Source: Verticillium longisporum (taxonomy: Eukaryota; Ascomycota; Sordariomycetes; Glomerellales; Plectosphaerellaceae). Taken from it: a stretch of DNA of 64,000 nucleotides. The stretch spans positions 6,944,001 through 7,008,000 of the forward strand of contig JAETXT010000001.1 of assembly GCA_019188255.1 (NCBI GenBank). Direction: 5' to 3'. The first letter of the stretch is position 1. Every line of letters begins with the position of its first letter. A program made the translations under genes and the position numbers. Of the stretch, positions 11,876 through 23,600 are shown in pieces. The notes below the pieces were generated by a model. That model ran no database searches. It had not been told where the DNA came from and was given only the letters and a program-made list of their open reading frames with translations.

Positions 11876-12504
11876 GATTGTTACCGACAAAGGTCTGCCG
11901 CAGCTCGAGTGTCTTGGGAAGTCGTCGTCGGTAGAGCCCGCGGGGTTCGTGAAGTCGGGGCGGCTGGAGGCACTGACGTCTCGCAGTGGGGCAGCATGAC
12001 AGCACGGCGCGAGCTCGAGATGTGGAATCAGTTACAGGAAGCGCAGGCGCTGAGGCACGTGACCTTGCTGACTGTCCCCCCTCGAGATGGATTCCTTGAG
12101 CTTCGGCGGCCCCGCAGATCCCCCGCCACCAGCGCAAGGGCGACGAACCCCCACCAAGCAGACCGCCCACCACCAAGAAACCTAGGAAGTGGCCAGGGGC
12201 AGTGAGCTGATAGGTAGTCGGTACTTTGGTGCCCCGCAAACAAACTGCTGGTTGCCTTGTACTACGAGGCATTGGACCCTCCTCCAGGCGGCGGGCGGTG
12301 ACGCACCTGGAGAGTTGCCTCCCACCTGCAGACTTTCCCATCCACAACCTTTACCATCAGCATTGGAATCGCATTCCTCGTAAAACTTTGTTGGGCAAAC
12401 CATCTGCCAGCTACATAATACGACGTTACCTCCTCAGACTCAAAGAGCACTTTATCGACAGCTACTGGTGCTTGTTACCACGCCCCATATAACGAACCGC
12501 CAAT
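11876..12504. promoter_or_regulatory. Divergent promoter region between ARPC4 and UBP6
   Basis: 629 bases separate the two start codons, so both promoters must lie here or overlap. No TATA box or named operator could be assigned by eye. Open frames in it have no recognisable product. Confidence 0.5.
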
Positions 12505-14278
12505 ATGGCCACCATCCCGAGTGAGTGTATCCCAAGCGAGGCTGTTCTGCTTTCTTCGCTTGTACTGACATGGTTGCCGCTCAGTTGTCGTCAAACACTC
12601 TGGCAAAAAGTACGACGTTGAGGTCGATACCACTGCTAATGGAGAGACTCTCAAATACCAGCTCTACAGCCTGACGGGCGTCGAGCCCTAAGGCCAGAAG
12701 ATCCTCGTACGGGGTGGACCCCGCAAGGATGAAGCCGTCATGTCGAAGATAGCTTTCAAGCCCGGCCAGGTCATCATGATGATGGGCTCGCCTGCTGATG
12801 GCAGTGCTACCCTCGCTCGACCGAAAGAGGCTATCAAGTTCGTCGAGGACATGACCGAAGCAGAGGCCGCACAGCAAGAGGGCGCAACTCCGGCTGGCCT
12901 TATCAACCTTGGGAACACCTGCTATCTTAATTCGACTCTCCAGACCCTTCGATCGATCCCCGAGCTCCAACAGAGCCTGACTACATACAAGGCCAAGGGC
13001 CCAGCTCCTCGCCCTGTCCAGGGCTCTCTCGGCCTGCAGCCCGTCTCGCAGGCTGACCTGGCCACACCTCTTGTCGACCTGTACAAGATGATGGCGGAGA
13101 CCCAGGACAGTGTGGCGCCCCACACATTTCTGACCGTGCTGCGTTCCGTGTATCCCCAGTTCGCCGAAAAGTCTAAGCAAGGCAATGGCTTTGCTCAGCA
13201 GGACGCCGAGGAGGCATGGTCGCAGATTGTGAGCCAACTCAAGCAGCGCCTGGGTGAAGGCAAGGATTCTTCCTTCATCGACAAGTACATGGCCGGCGAA
13301 ATGACTTCGACGCTCGAAGCCGACGAGCAGGATGCTAGAGACGGCGGCGAGGAAACAAGCAAGTCGACCGAGACTTTCTTCAAGCTGAACTGTCATATCG
13401 ACGGCACAATCAACCACCTTCGGGACGGCATTGCGGCGGGCCTCACGGAAAAGATTGAGAAGAGATCGGCGGTACTCGACCGTGACACGAACTTTACCAA
13501 GAAGTCACAGATTTCACGGCTGCCAAAGTACTTGACGGTCCATTTTGTTCGTTTCTTCTGGCGCCGTGATACCCAAAAGAAGGCGAAGATTATGCGAAAG
13601 GTTGTGTTCCCGCACGAGCTTGATGCTGTTGAGTTTTGCAACGACGAACTCAAGTCGATGCTCATTCCCGTCCGCGACAAGGTCCGCGAGATCCGCAAGG
13701 ATGAGGAGGATGTGCAGCGGGCTCGCAAGAGGCGCAAGATCAACGCCAACGATCGCGGCGACGTTGCTGGGTCCTCTGGCGCCCCACAGGAGAAGACGGC
13801 ACTGGAGAAGGCCAACGAGAAGAAGGCGCCCGTGAGCCAGCTGCCCAAGGTGTCGGGCGACGGCGACACAGAGATGACAGAGACGTACAAGACGGATGCC
13901 GAGTTTGATGCGGAGCGCGATGCATCTCTCCTGACGCTCAAGAAGGAACTGGACGGACTCATCAACCCGGCCCTCAAGCAAGACGAGGGTGCCAACCAGT
14001 CTGGCTTGTACGAACTCCGTGGTGTGGTGACGCACCAGGGCTCGAGCGCCGATAGCGGTCATTACACAGCGTACGTCAAGAAGGAGGGTCGTGTTGATCC
14101 CAAGACGGGCAAGAGGGGCGAGGAGGACGGTAACTGGTGGTGGTTCAACGACGACAAGGTCAGCGAGGTGCCATCGACATCCATTGATGCCCTGGCGGGT
14201 GGTGGCGAGTCTCACTCTGCGCTCATCTTGTTGTACAAGGCCATTCCTCTGCCCACAGCAGAGGAGCCGAGCAGCTAA
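12505..14278 (+). pseudogene. ubp6: UBP6/USP14 proteasome-associated ubiquitin hydrolase with an in-frame stop in the ubiquitin-like domain
   Basis: Exons 12505-12520 and 12585-14278, 569 residues if the stop is ignored. In relatives, an N-terminal ubiquitin-like domain docks on the proteasome and a USP domain trims ubiquitin chains. Visible here: the Ubl (IVVKHSGKKYDVEVDT onward), the Cys box NLGNTCYLNSTLQTL with the nucleophile at residue 118 (the same number as in yeast Ubp6), the His box DSGHYTAYV near 498, and WWWFNDDKV. A TAA at 12689-12691 (codon 41) interrupts the Ubl; the sequence reads GVEP-stop-GQKIL in a place where relatives have GVEPERQKIL. Both flanks share one frame. ATG at 12740 would give a protein lacking the Ubl. 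Alternatively, in-frame removal of 12617-12697 (81 nt, GTTGAG to GGCCAG) would skip the stop but delete part of the Ubl. The catalytic domain is intact, so loss of the gene is not certain. Confidence 0.85.
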
Positions 14279-14805
14279 AGTGGAAGCGTGGAAATATCCT
14301 CTATGACTGGGCCTCTGGGTTTCAGGCTAATCGGACTCTGGTCTGATGGGCGTTGCACACTTGGGACAGTGTTGGCCCTATTTTAGGGTCACGAGAGGCA
14401 TACCGTTTGAAGAGTGTGCTTCCTTTTATCTCTACTTAGTCTATGATACAGTATTCACGTGTGACTGTGTCTCGATTCCCCGTGCCATTGCTCCAAGCTA
14501 TCGTGGAGTGAATTTGCCCAACAGAGCAGCACCACACGCCAAGCCTCGAGCCGTACACTGCCCGACAGCTGCCTGACCGCGACGCGGCACTTGGGGTAGA
14601 GGTGAGACTGGAGCGTCCCTTGAAGTGAAGGTGCCCCTGATCTGCTCCAGGGCACACAATGTAGCAGTTCTGGACGCATCCCATTCATCCAGGTGCGCAG
14701 CTGATCCTGCTCAGAGGGATTATCATAGAGAGCCCTACGCACGAAGAGAAGAGGCAGGTCTCGGTGCAGAAAAGTTTGTCGTGACAATCGTCGAATCGCA
14801 CAGTT
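14279..14805. other. Convergent intergenic region
   Basis: Lies between the 3' ends of UBP6 (plus strand) and the 98-aa gene (minus strand). It presumably contains both 3' untranslated regions. No coding signal seen. Confidence 0.5.
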
Positions 14806-15197
14806 CTATCTTGCCGTCTCGGACGCCTCCTTCGCAGCCTTGGCGTCTCTTTCGCGGACCCTGGCCTCAAACGCGGCGAGCTTGTTCGTCAGGGTGGCGC
14901 GTTGCTCGACGAGGCCCTGCCGCTGGGACTCGAGGACGGAGATTTGTTCGCTGAGGGGGGACTGGCGGAACTGGCCGCGCTTCTGTAGAGGGGAGGGGAG
15001 TCAGTCGGGCATTTCCAGAAGACAGAGGACGTGTATCGCAGGAGGAGGGGAGAGGGGAGAGGGGGCGTTGTCCATACCTCTGTCCATTCTTGCTGCGTCT
15101 TGATGCCGGCACCGTAGATGGCGCCGGTGAAGACAACGGCGGCGAAACAGGCGGCGATGACGCCGGCGCGGACCTTGCGGGCACCGGGGGTCGCCAT
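14806..15197 (-). CDS. Small single-pass membrane protein with a C-terminal coiled coil
   Basis: 98 residues from two exons, 14806-14982 and 15078-15197, joined by a 95-nt intron (GTATGG donor, CTACAG acceptor). The start is ATG at 15197. Residues 1-10 are basic (MATPGARKVR), residues ~11-31 form one hydrophobic helix (AGVIAACFAAVVFTGAIYGAG), and residues ~50-98 are a charged heptad-like coiled coil (LESQRQGLVEQRATL, FEARVRERDAKAAKEA). The short basic lead followed by one membrane helix resembles small mitochondrial inner-membrane or respiratory-assembly proteins. That is an inference from architecture only, since no family was identified with certainty. The splice gives an intact frame, and the exon-intron logic is strong. 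Confidence 0.75.
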
Positions 15198-16333
15198 TGT
15201 GTGGGGGTGGGAGCGAAACGATGGGCTGAGCGAGTTGGGCAGTCACCAGTAGTCACGCCAGACTGACTGGGCTTCCTGGCTCTTGACGGAAGAGGTGCTG
15301 GTGTTGCTGGTGGTGGTCGAGGTGCTCGAGGTTGAGCAAAGACTGGTGACGGAGCTGGTGCGGGTGTGGATGTGGGGTCTCGATCGCAGGTTGGCGAATG
15401 GCGTCAACTGGCTCTCTTTGGAGGTCAATGACGACGCAGAGGTCGAACGCCAGGGCTGGAGCTCAATGTCGTTCGCGGTCGAGGTTGAGCTGGACAGGGC
15501 GGCAGAGACAGGATCGGCGACGGCGATCGACGCGTTGCTGCTCCTGTTGGTGCCAAGACCGGGAGCGGAGCGGGACAGCACCCACGCTTGCCACGGCGTC
15601 GAGGTCCAGCTCCAGCTCCAGTGACTTAGTAATCGCCCTTGTCCTCCGCTCTTGCCGTCCATTTCTGGGAAGGGCCGATGAGTTCGTGTTGCGAGGGAAA
15701 CTTGGGTAAGAACGACCGAGGCGTACTTGCTTGCTTTCAATCCTCTGGAAAGAAGCAGACTCGTTCGCTCGAGGGCACATTGGGCCCTTTTTGTCGCTGA
15801 ACACATAGTCGCATCTTCTCTTTCTCTCTCTCTCTCTCTCTCTGTCGTCAGCTCTCCGTCCTGCCGCACGTTCAAAGTTTCGCCATTGCGCCCAAACCTG
15901 CCTTCGGCTTGTTGAAACACAATAGCGCACGAGCGCCCGATGCGAGCGCGACAGAGTGAGTATGGCCTCTACTCTTGGGCTTCGACCGTCTCTTGCGGTC
16001 TGAAACACTTCGCGACGGAAGTACGGCACCGTCAGATGAGATGAATTGGCCTTCAGTCATCCTCGTATTTCCGTGCCCACTGTCAGTCAATTAGTCGGCC
16101 TACATGGTCTCTAAATCCATTGACCATCACGTCATGGCGGATCACGCTGTGGGGATGCATCGTTCAGAGCGTATCGGACTGCAACTGCACCAGATGGATG
16201 ACCTGAACATGAATCTGACCAAGATCGAGACTCGCATACGGAACACTTCCTGTCGTCTTGGAGCACAAATCTTGAGACCGTGGCACTAATTCTGGCTCAG
16301 CATCTCTGCCCCCAACAAACCCAATACCCCGCC
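15198..16333. other. Intergenic region between the 98-aa gene and the SHB17-like gene
   Basis: It contains a (CT)n microsatellite at about 15820-15843. A Ser/Thr-rich frame on the minus strand (15243-15920) begins without ATG and has no recognisable domain, so it was not called. Otherwise probably the two divergent promoters. Confidence 0.5.
15820..15843. repeat. (CT)n microsatellite
   Basis: Tandem TC dinucleotides in the intergenic region upstream of the SHB17-like gene. Confidence 0.9.
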
Positions 16334-17265
16334 ATGGCGCCCCGCGTCTTCATCATCCGCCACGGCGAGACAGAGTGGTCTCTGAATGGCCGTCACACGG
16401 GCACCACCGACATCCCGCTGACTGCCAATGGCGAAAAACGTATTGAGGCGACGGGCCGCGCTCTCGTCGGGCGTGACCGCCTCATTGTTCCCCGTCAGCT
16501 CGCTCACATTTACGTCTCCCCGCGGAAGCGGGCCCAGCGCACCTTTGAGCTCCTCAACCTTGGTCTGCGCAACCCGCTTCCCTGGCAGGCCCACGGGGGG
16601 CCAGCCACCGACGGCGCGGATGGCGACGGCGCCGGCACGAGCCGCTCCTGCGACGCCCAGGTTCAGGTCACAAACGACATTCGCGAGTGGGATTATGGCG
16701 ACTATGAAGGCATCACAAGCCCCGAGATTCGTCGCCTGCGGAAGGAGCAGGGGCTTTCCGAAGGCTGGGATATCTGGCGTGACGGCTGTCCCGGTGGCGA
16801 GTAAGTTTTCTGGCGGCCCAAGTGCCCGCCCACAAAGAGCGCCTATTCTTATTTTCGCAAGGCAAGTGTGCTGAACGAACAAACAGGAGCCCCGAGCAAG
16901 TCACTGAGCGCCTGGATCGTCTGATTCAAGACATCCGCGACCGCTGGCAGGCACCCGTGCTTGAAAAGGGAGCCGACGCCGCGAGCAGCACAGGTGATGT
17001 TCTCGTTGTCGCCCATGGCCACATTCTGCGCGCCTTTGCGCTGCGGTGGGCCGGCAAGGCACTGCATGAGGGGCCGGCATTTGTGTTGGAGGCTGGCGGC
17101 GTGGGAACCTTGAGGTGGGTTACGGAACCTGGAGGCGCAACTTTTCGCGGTCGGTTCGCTAACACTGTCTGCAGCTATGAGCACCACAACATTGACGAGC
17201 CCGCTATTCTCCTGGGCGGCGCCTTCGTTGTCGATATCGCCGAGAAGGCTGCGGGCCACGAGTGA
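16334..17265 (+). CDS. shb17: Histidine-phosphatase family protein, SHB17-type sedoheptulose-1,7-bisphosphatase
   Basis: Complete gene of 261 residues; exons 16334-16800, 16887-17114, 17175-17265 with GTAAGT and GTGGGT donors. The phosphohistidine motif RHGETEWS starts at residue 9 (catalytic His10), followed by GRHTGTTDIPLTANGE. An acidic/His core follows (IREWDYGDYEGI, GCPGGESPEQV), and the second catalytic histidine lies in VVAHGHILR. The GRHTGTTDIPLT stretch matches the SHB17 branch better than true phosphoglycerate mutases. In yeast this enzyme hydrolyses sedoheptulose-1,7-bisphosphate in the cytosol and feeds riboneogenesis. A generic phosphoglycerate-mutase-like phosphatase is the alternative. 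The 3' end faces the methyltransferase gene, 215 bases away. Confidence 0.85.
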
Positions 17266-17480
17266 GCCGGGGTGACGAAATGTGCAATTGGACAATTTAA
17301 TCATAGAGAAAAATCTCGCACGTTGGCTTACTGAGAATAGACGAGTCATCTCGACGCCTCTACTCGATATGGCCTCACTGCCAGCCTATCGGCTGCTGAC
17401 CTTGTTCATCCGCTTGTTTCGAGTTGAAGAAGACATATGCTGCCGTCCGTCCCTGCAAGTTCCCGCCATTGCCTCTACGT

Positions 17481-18896
17481 TTATGCCTTGGTGCCCCGAG
17501 CCATGAAGACACGCCGCTTTCGGTCCTCATCTGCGCCGTGGAACACGACGCCGCTACCGACCTCTTGCAGCGCGTAATTGATCCCGGCGCCGGCACCCTC
17601 GAACATGGCCCGCATGCGCTCTTCCGAGAAGCCGTGGTGCATGACGCCGTTGGCCGGACGTTGCCTCGCTGCCTCGGCAGGCTTGTCATGGTGACGGGCA
17701 TGCTCGTGGCCGTGACTGTGGCCGTGGCCATTACCGTGACCGTGACCGTGACCGTGACCGTGACCGTGGCCATGCTTGTCGTCATGCGCGTGCCCGTGGT
17801 TGCCGTGCTCAAAAAAGTCAATGATCAGCAGCACGCCACCGGGCTTGAGGCGCGCCACGAGCTGTTTGGCCGCGTACTCAGGATCGTCAAAGTGGTGGAA
17901 ACCAAGACCCACGACGGCGAGGTCGAAACCGGTGAAGCCAGCACCCGCGAGGGCTGCAGGGCTAGGATCCGATGGATCTATCAGGTTGCCGTGGTAGGCT
18001 CGCATCTCGCTGGCAGAGAGGCCCTGTTGGCGCATCACACCATGACGCATCAGTCTGGGCCTAGGAGGACAGGAGGGGGGAACTCTCGGGAAGAGGACTC
18101 TGCGGGGATCAGGGGGAACAGAGGACTGGAGGCGGGCAGAACAGAGAGATTTGGTCGTGCCTAGAGGGTACGTTACGAACCTGGTTTTCGGCTCTGGCGT
18201 TGAACGCCGCCACCATCTTCTCCGAGACATCGATGCCTACACATTGCGTAGTGTATTGGGCGAGGGCCTGTCAACGTTGTACGTGTCAGGGCCGTCCATT
18301 GCTTGACTAAACGGCATCCAGTGGGGATGATGCCACGGGCTGGCGAGAGAAGGGAGAGCAAGGAGGAAAGACGATGCTTGTCATGGCGAATACGTACCCT
18401 CGACACGAGTCCGGTGCCACAAGCATAGTCGAGCACTTTGACCGTCTTGCCAGCACCGACAGACGACTCGGTAGTATCGCCATTGTCATCTTCGTCATCA
18501 CTGTCCTCCTGAACCCAGTCAATGCCGATGAAGTCTCGGCGTTTCTGGATCTCCTTGACGAGCTGATTGATGACCTTCTCGAAGCGGCGGTCATACTCGG
18601 ACGCTAGGCCGCTAAACGGAGAAAAGAGAAGACGTGTCAGCTCAAGCAACACAACGTAGAGAAGGATCGCTGGTGACACGGCGCCGTCGACACGACGCAT
18701 TTTCGTCATGACTGTCACAACCCATCGACCACCCGACGAAGTGGGGGAGGGGTGAGGACGAGGTAGCAGAGAAGGAAGAGGACGACGAGGCTGCTGTAGG
18801 AACCCGGCCTCAGGAAGGGAGAAGCATCGCGTCACCGGTAAGAGGGAAGCACACGTACTCAAAGTAAGCTTTGTTGACAGCTGTCGTGTCACTCAT
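17481..18896 (-). CDS. Class I SAM-dependent methyltransferase with a long His-Gly insert
   Basis: 293 residues, exons 17481-18023, 18181-18267, 18398-18611 and 18859-18896. Introns of 157, 130 and 247 nt are longer than the window's norm. The start is ATG at 18896 (MSDTTAVNKAYFD). Motif I is VLDYACGTG at about 72-80, then the acidic strand VGIDVSEKM, and a post-I strand FDLAVVGLGFHHFDDP. After the strand GGVLLIIDFF comes an insert at about 185-227 with roughly 18 histidines in 43 residues, mostly HG pairs. It is encoded by a near-perfect hexamer repeat at about 17700-17815. The fold resembles UbiE/COQ5-type small-molecule methyltransferases; the substrate cannot be told. The His-rich loop might bind nickel or zinc, which is an inference. 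The frame is intact through all splices. Confidence 0.82.
17697..17815 (-). repeat. Coding hexamer repeat for a His-Gly tract
   Basis: Tandem GTGACC/GTGGCC units (plus-strand view) encode alternating His and Gly inside the methyltransferase gene. The repeat is in frame, so length changes in units of six would change the tract without breaking the gene. Confidence 0.88.
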
Positions 18897-20144
18897 GGTG
18901 ACGTTATTTGTGTCGCAAACCCGACCTGAGTGAGTCTGTACGCAAGTAGAACGAACGGCGTGCGTGCGAGCAGAGCAAGGTAAGTGAGCAATGATCAAGA
19001 GCGGGAGCAAGTTGCAAGAAGGGCGGCCTAATGATGGACGAGGCAAGGCAGCAAGCCTTGATGCACACAACCTTAAATGCCAAAGAACGGAGAGAATCGA
19101 GCGACTGGGTTCTGTGTATGTCTCCGAGTCTTGCTGTGCGAGTGCCAGGTATCGCAACGAAGAGACAGGCGAAGTGGCAGAAGCGATGGAGCGGAGACAT
19201 TTCGGCGACATCCACCCCCACAATCAACAGCGACAAGTCAAGTCGACACATGATTAAGTCAGTGTGCCGCAGTTGCGGCGACCCGCTCTCGCCGCCCGCG
19301 CGTGGTCGGCAACGACGACGCGGCGCAAGGCCTCCCACGCCCGGCCGAGGTACCGGCCGGTGTCGACGGTGGGTAAGAACAACGACGCCGGAGCTTTCAG
19401 GCTCGCCGTGCTATGCGGGCTGCCTACCGCCGTTGTGCCTGTTTGCCGACGCCGCCCCACGGCGTATCTACCCGACACTCAGACCTGATTGCCCATCTGA
19501 GCTCTCGGCCATTGACCATGGATCAATCCGACCCTGCTCTGGCACGCCTCTTGACTTCACCGTGCGGTGTGCGGTCGCCTCGTGCTCCGCGCACCACCAC
19601 ATGTATATGTACTTTGAACATGGCACGGAAGCACTGTTTGCTCGTCCCACGGGCGAAAAGATGAAACCCAAACGATCAGACCGGTCTAGTTGCTGTCGTG
19701 GTCCGGCCGGTCCAGACCTTGCCTGCTTGAGCATTCCGCGCGCCACCCTTCTTCTTCCCATCCGAACCGGGGATGCTGCCCCGCGCCTGGACTCAATCTC
19801 GATGGCCTGATGAGAGGGCACTCTTTCCGCCTTTCGGCCCGCCGCTGCTGGCAATGCATGGCCTCAGGCATGGCAAAGAACAACCTGAACGGGCGACAAA
19901 CAGCCAGTACGCCGTGTCCAGGGATATGCCACCAACACATACACCCCGCCCACGGTTGCTTGCATACGTCGTGCTCGCCGAGCAGGAGCCCTTGTTGGAC
20001 GTCCGATAAGCTGAGGGTTGCGCCACCCCTTACGACCCCAGCCCCTCGCCATGCAAGGTAAGGAGAAAAGAAGGTGAACGGATGGAAAGAGGGGGGGGGC
20101 CAAGAACACTTTCACATAATTGGACATGGCCACTTTGATTGAGC

Positions 20145-20170
20145 TGAGAGAGAGAGAGAGAGAGAGAGAG
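20145..20170. repeat. (GA)n microsatellite
   Basis: Tandem GA dinucleotides in the gene-poor interval. Confidence 0.9.
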
Positions 20171-20567
20171 ATCGAGATCAAAAGCAAGGGGACACAGCGT
20201 GCAGCCGCGGGTACCGGGGGCCAAACCGCAACTGTCATGGAAAGTTGGCAGAAAGGACCAGATCGGCGTCGATCCTGCCGCAGCCCGCGCCGGTCCGCAG
20301 CCTGTGGTTACGGCGAGTGGAACGACCCCTAGACGATTTGCGATTCCCGATGGGCGAGACGAGGGAAGAGAGGGGGGGGGGAGACATGCGGTCAGGCCAG
20401 GCCCAAGCGGGCTCGAGGCAAGGCAAGGCAAGGCATCCAGCTCGTCTCGTCTCCTTCACCCCAGCCCCCGAAGTGAGAGGGTTGCGCGCGCTGACGGGGC
20501 GGATACGTGCGTTCTTTATTGCTCTGGATCCAAGCTGGCGTGTGCCGACCATCCCCGTGCTTGATGT

Positions 20568-20618
20568 TTGCTTGCTTGCTTGCTTGCTTGCTTGTTTGCT
20601 TGTTTGCCTGCCTGCTTG
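20568..20618. repeat. (CTTG)n tetranucleotide repeat
   Basis: About ten CTTG units with minor variants. A similar CTTG tract occurs near 54694-54730. Confidence 0.88.
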
Positions 20619-23600
20619 TCAGCCAGCAGCCGAGTTAACCTGGCGCGGCCTGGCACCAAGAATCTGGTGCGCCTGGGTTGGTCAATTCCTGCAGCCGCCG
20701 GAAGGACACCCCCGTCCGCCCGTGCCCCCGTGCCGTGTTCGGGTCTTTGCCCATGCATGCTCGCCCTGTCAGATTGGAAATTCACAGATGGACGGGAGCA
20801 TGGGTACTTCCGTGTCTCTCCACTGCGCGACTCGCATCCCGGTACGCCTTGCCTTGCGTCCTGCAGGCTGTTTGCTTCGTGGTGAGCTGTCGTGCTTTCT
20901 TGTGGCCTGGCGTTTCCCGGCATTGTGCGTTCAGCGTTTATTAGCGTTCAATGTCCAGCGTCCTCCATTCTGCGTTCTGTATTCTGCATTCTGCATGCTG
21001 CATACAGAATACTGCATCGCGAGGGGGTGCGTGCGGGTGGGCTGTTTGCTTACTGGCATCCATGCAGCGGGTAGACGCCTGCTTGGCAAGTACCTGTTCC
21101 CAATGGTCCGAGGAGTCAGAGGCCGTCCGAATGATGAGTGGGTTGAAGGGTGGTGATGACTCGTCTCTGAGCCCCGAAAACCGTGGCTGCCGACACAACT
21201 ACAACCATCAGACATCTTGCGCAACTTTATGATTTGGTTCGTTTTCCGGGGCCGAGGGGTGAGGGCAGACACCGTACTCGCAAGTCGGCCCAGCACTGCC
21301 CGACTTGCAATCCCTGGCAAACAACAGCCTTCGTCCTCTGCTTCGCACTTCTTGGTTTCTTGATGGTTCGGGCCTCTGATTCTGCTCTTGAAACCAACGA
21401 GAAAGGAAGAAAAAGAAAAAAAAAAGACTGAGACAACCACAACAACAACAGCAGCAGCAGTGGTGCGCGGACAGTTCGAGTCTTGCAGAGTGACTTGACC
21501 CCATACGTGGTGGCGGCGCAGCGCCCAGGTACACTAGAAGCGAGCAGTCAATTGATGGTGATTTGTTTGCTCACCGCTGCTTCGCCGCCTACATGGAGGA
21601 GGAGGATGGATGGAACCCATGCATCAGGGATGAAGCAGCGCGTGCATTCAGCAGCAAGCAAGCGGCCAGTCGCCTGCATCCCCCATCATCCAGATCCAAT
21701 CCTCCACGCCATCGTCGGCGCAGCCTCTTGTTCTGCTGCCTCGCAGCGTCGATGTCGTCCTCCTTGCCCACCAGTTGATTTGATGGCCTCGGCCTCGGCT
21801 GCTACCAGAAGGTGCCAAAAACGCAGCGCATTGCATTGCATTGCGGGACACGGCAGCGTATGTCATCGAAGGAAGCTGTGTATGACAGCGGGAGCGTGCA
21901 GGAAATCATTTCGGTGAAATCAGCCAGCAATACCTACGAAGCAAAGTTTGCAGACGCGAACGCCAGTGTAACTTTCAAGGCGAAGATTCAGGCCATGCAT
22001 CCTATCGGTCGGTCATGGGCACAAATGCCGGGCGGGATGTGGCCCACGATCTTTGTTAGCTCCAGACAAGACCAAGACCGCCAGACCCCCATTGCAATAG
22101 ACTGCTTTCGGGCTCATCTTCAAAAGGGCTGGATAGAAAAATAAAAATAAATAACAGGTGGCCCAACTCGCCAGCACAACAGGCACTGGGGCCTTCTCCA
22201 CACAGCAAGACCTGCATGCGGTCGCGGTCTCGTGGGAAATTCTGGACGCGGTCAATGACAGGGGTAGGGCGGAGCTGCCCAGGCTCCTTGCAAGAAAAAA
22301 AGATGAGAACAACGAGAGTGAGGAGGAGGAGGAGGAGGCGTGGGAGGGCCGGCCGGAAACCACCAGTAGCAGCAGCAGCAGTCGCAAGGAGGTGCCGAGG
22401 GGTTTCGTGAAAGGATGGGAGGGTGCCCGAGTAAACGGAGACACATGGTCTGCAGGATTGCCCGGGGAGGGCGGGGGCGGGCGTTCAAAGTGACATCCAA
22501 GCATTGTTGGCTGACTTGGACATGGCTCGACGATGCATCGTGATGCTTTCGTTGGTCTGCCTGTTGGGATTGAGCGAGGGACAGCGAGTGGCATTCTGCC
22601 ACGAGAGCCGTCGTCCATGCTGCCATGCGCATGCCATGGCCCCATTCATTATCGTCCCGTCACTGTCACCTTCACCCATCCCTTTTTCCCACCCCCCCCC
22701 CCCATCTGTGCAGTAGTTGCATGCCTGCCGGCCTGTTGCTGCCGGTGCATCGTCACATCACACCCGCACCCAAGCGAAGCCAAGTGACGCGACCGTCCGA
22801 GTACAACGCGTGCAGACCCACCAGATGCGCACTGTGGTCGCGAGTCACGGCACAATCTGACCAAATGAGATAGAACCCGACATCGTGCGAGCACCTGGCA
22901 GGGTTGTTAGCCACCTGAACTGGTCCCGTCTGTTCCTATTGGCAAGTTGCTGGCGTAAGCTGGGCAGAAGCACTGCAGTGTTGGGAGGATCGTTTCAGTC
23001 GCTGGGACAAGGCTCTCGTTTGCATGCAGTACAGTAGATGTTTGCTGACAGTCAGTCTCGTGAGAAATGCATTCCAATCCGAGGGCACTCAGATTCGCTT
23101 CGGACCTGTGCCCGTCTCCGCAAGCCACACTGTTTGCCCGTCCCGATTCAACTCCCACGGGCCCCTGGTCAATGATCAGCTCAGCTCGGACGGTCTTGAC
23201 CCCTGTTCGTGTCAAGAAAAAGCCATCTGGACAAGCGGTCTCGGTCACCAAGGTTGTGCCATGGACCGCTGACATGAAAACTTGGAGGGGACGGATGCAC
23301 TGAGCAAAGGGATACTTGATCCTTCCGTAAATTGTTGCGCTCATGCCCAGGATTGCCAGGCTGGCTCCAGGCTGGCTCGAGTACTAGTGAGGATAATTGC
23401 GGCGTTGCAAGTTGGTCCTTTCAGCTGTTCCTTCGGAGATCCCCATTTCCACCTGAATGCGTGAGGTCGTTATCAGCCGAGGCCACCTAGGTCGTTGTCG
23501 TCCTGCACTCCCTAACAAATTCAGCTGGGTTACAACTGAGACCAACCTCGTCATGGTGACCTCCCCGTCGGGCATAGATCCTTGTCCAAATGGAAGCAAA

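Noticed and set aside
13514..14215. Long minus-strand frame opposite UBP6
   Set aside because: A shadow of the UBP6 catalytic domain created by codon bias.
15243..15920. 225-codon Ser/Thr-rich frame on the minus strand
   Set aside because: No ATG at its beginning, repetitive composition, and it includes the (CT)n tract. It could be a leader region of the 98-aa gene.
20245..21156. 303-codon plus-strand open frame
   Set aside because: It reads through the CTTG microsatellite and other low-complexity DNA, overlaps equally long frames on other strands, and has no domain-like sequence.
22522..22716. Small frame with a signal-peptide-like start (MARRCIVMLSLVCLLGLSEG)
   Set aside because: Resembles a small secreted protein only in its first 20 residues. 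The rest is low-complexity proline, and it sits in the gene-poor interval beside a C run.
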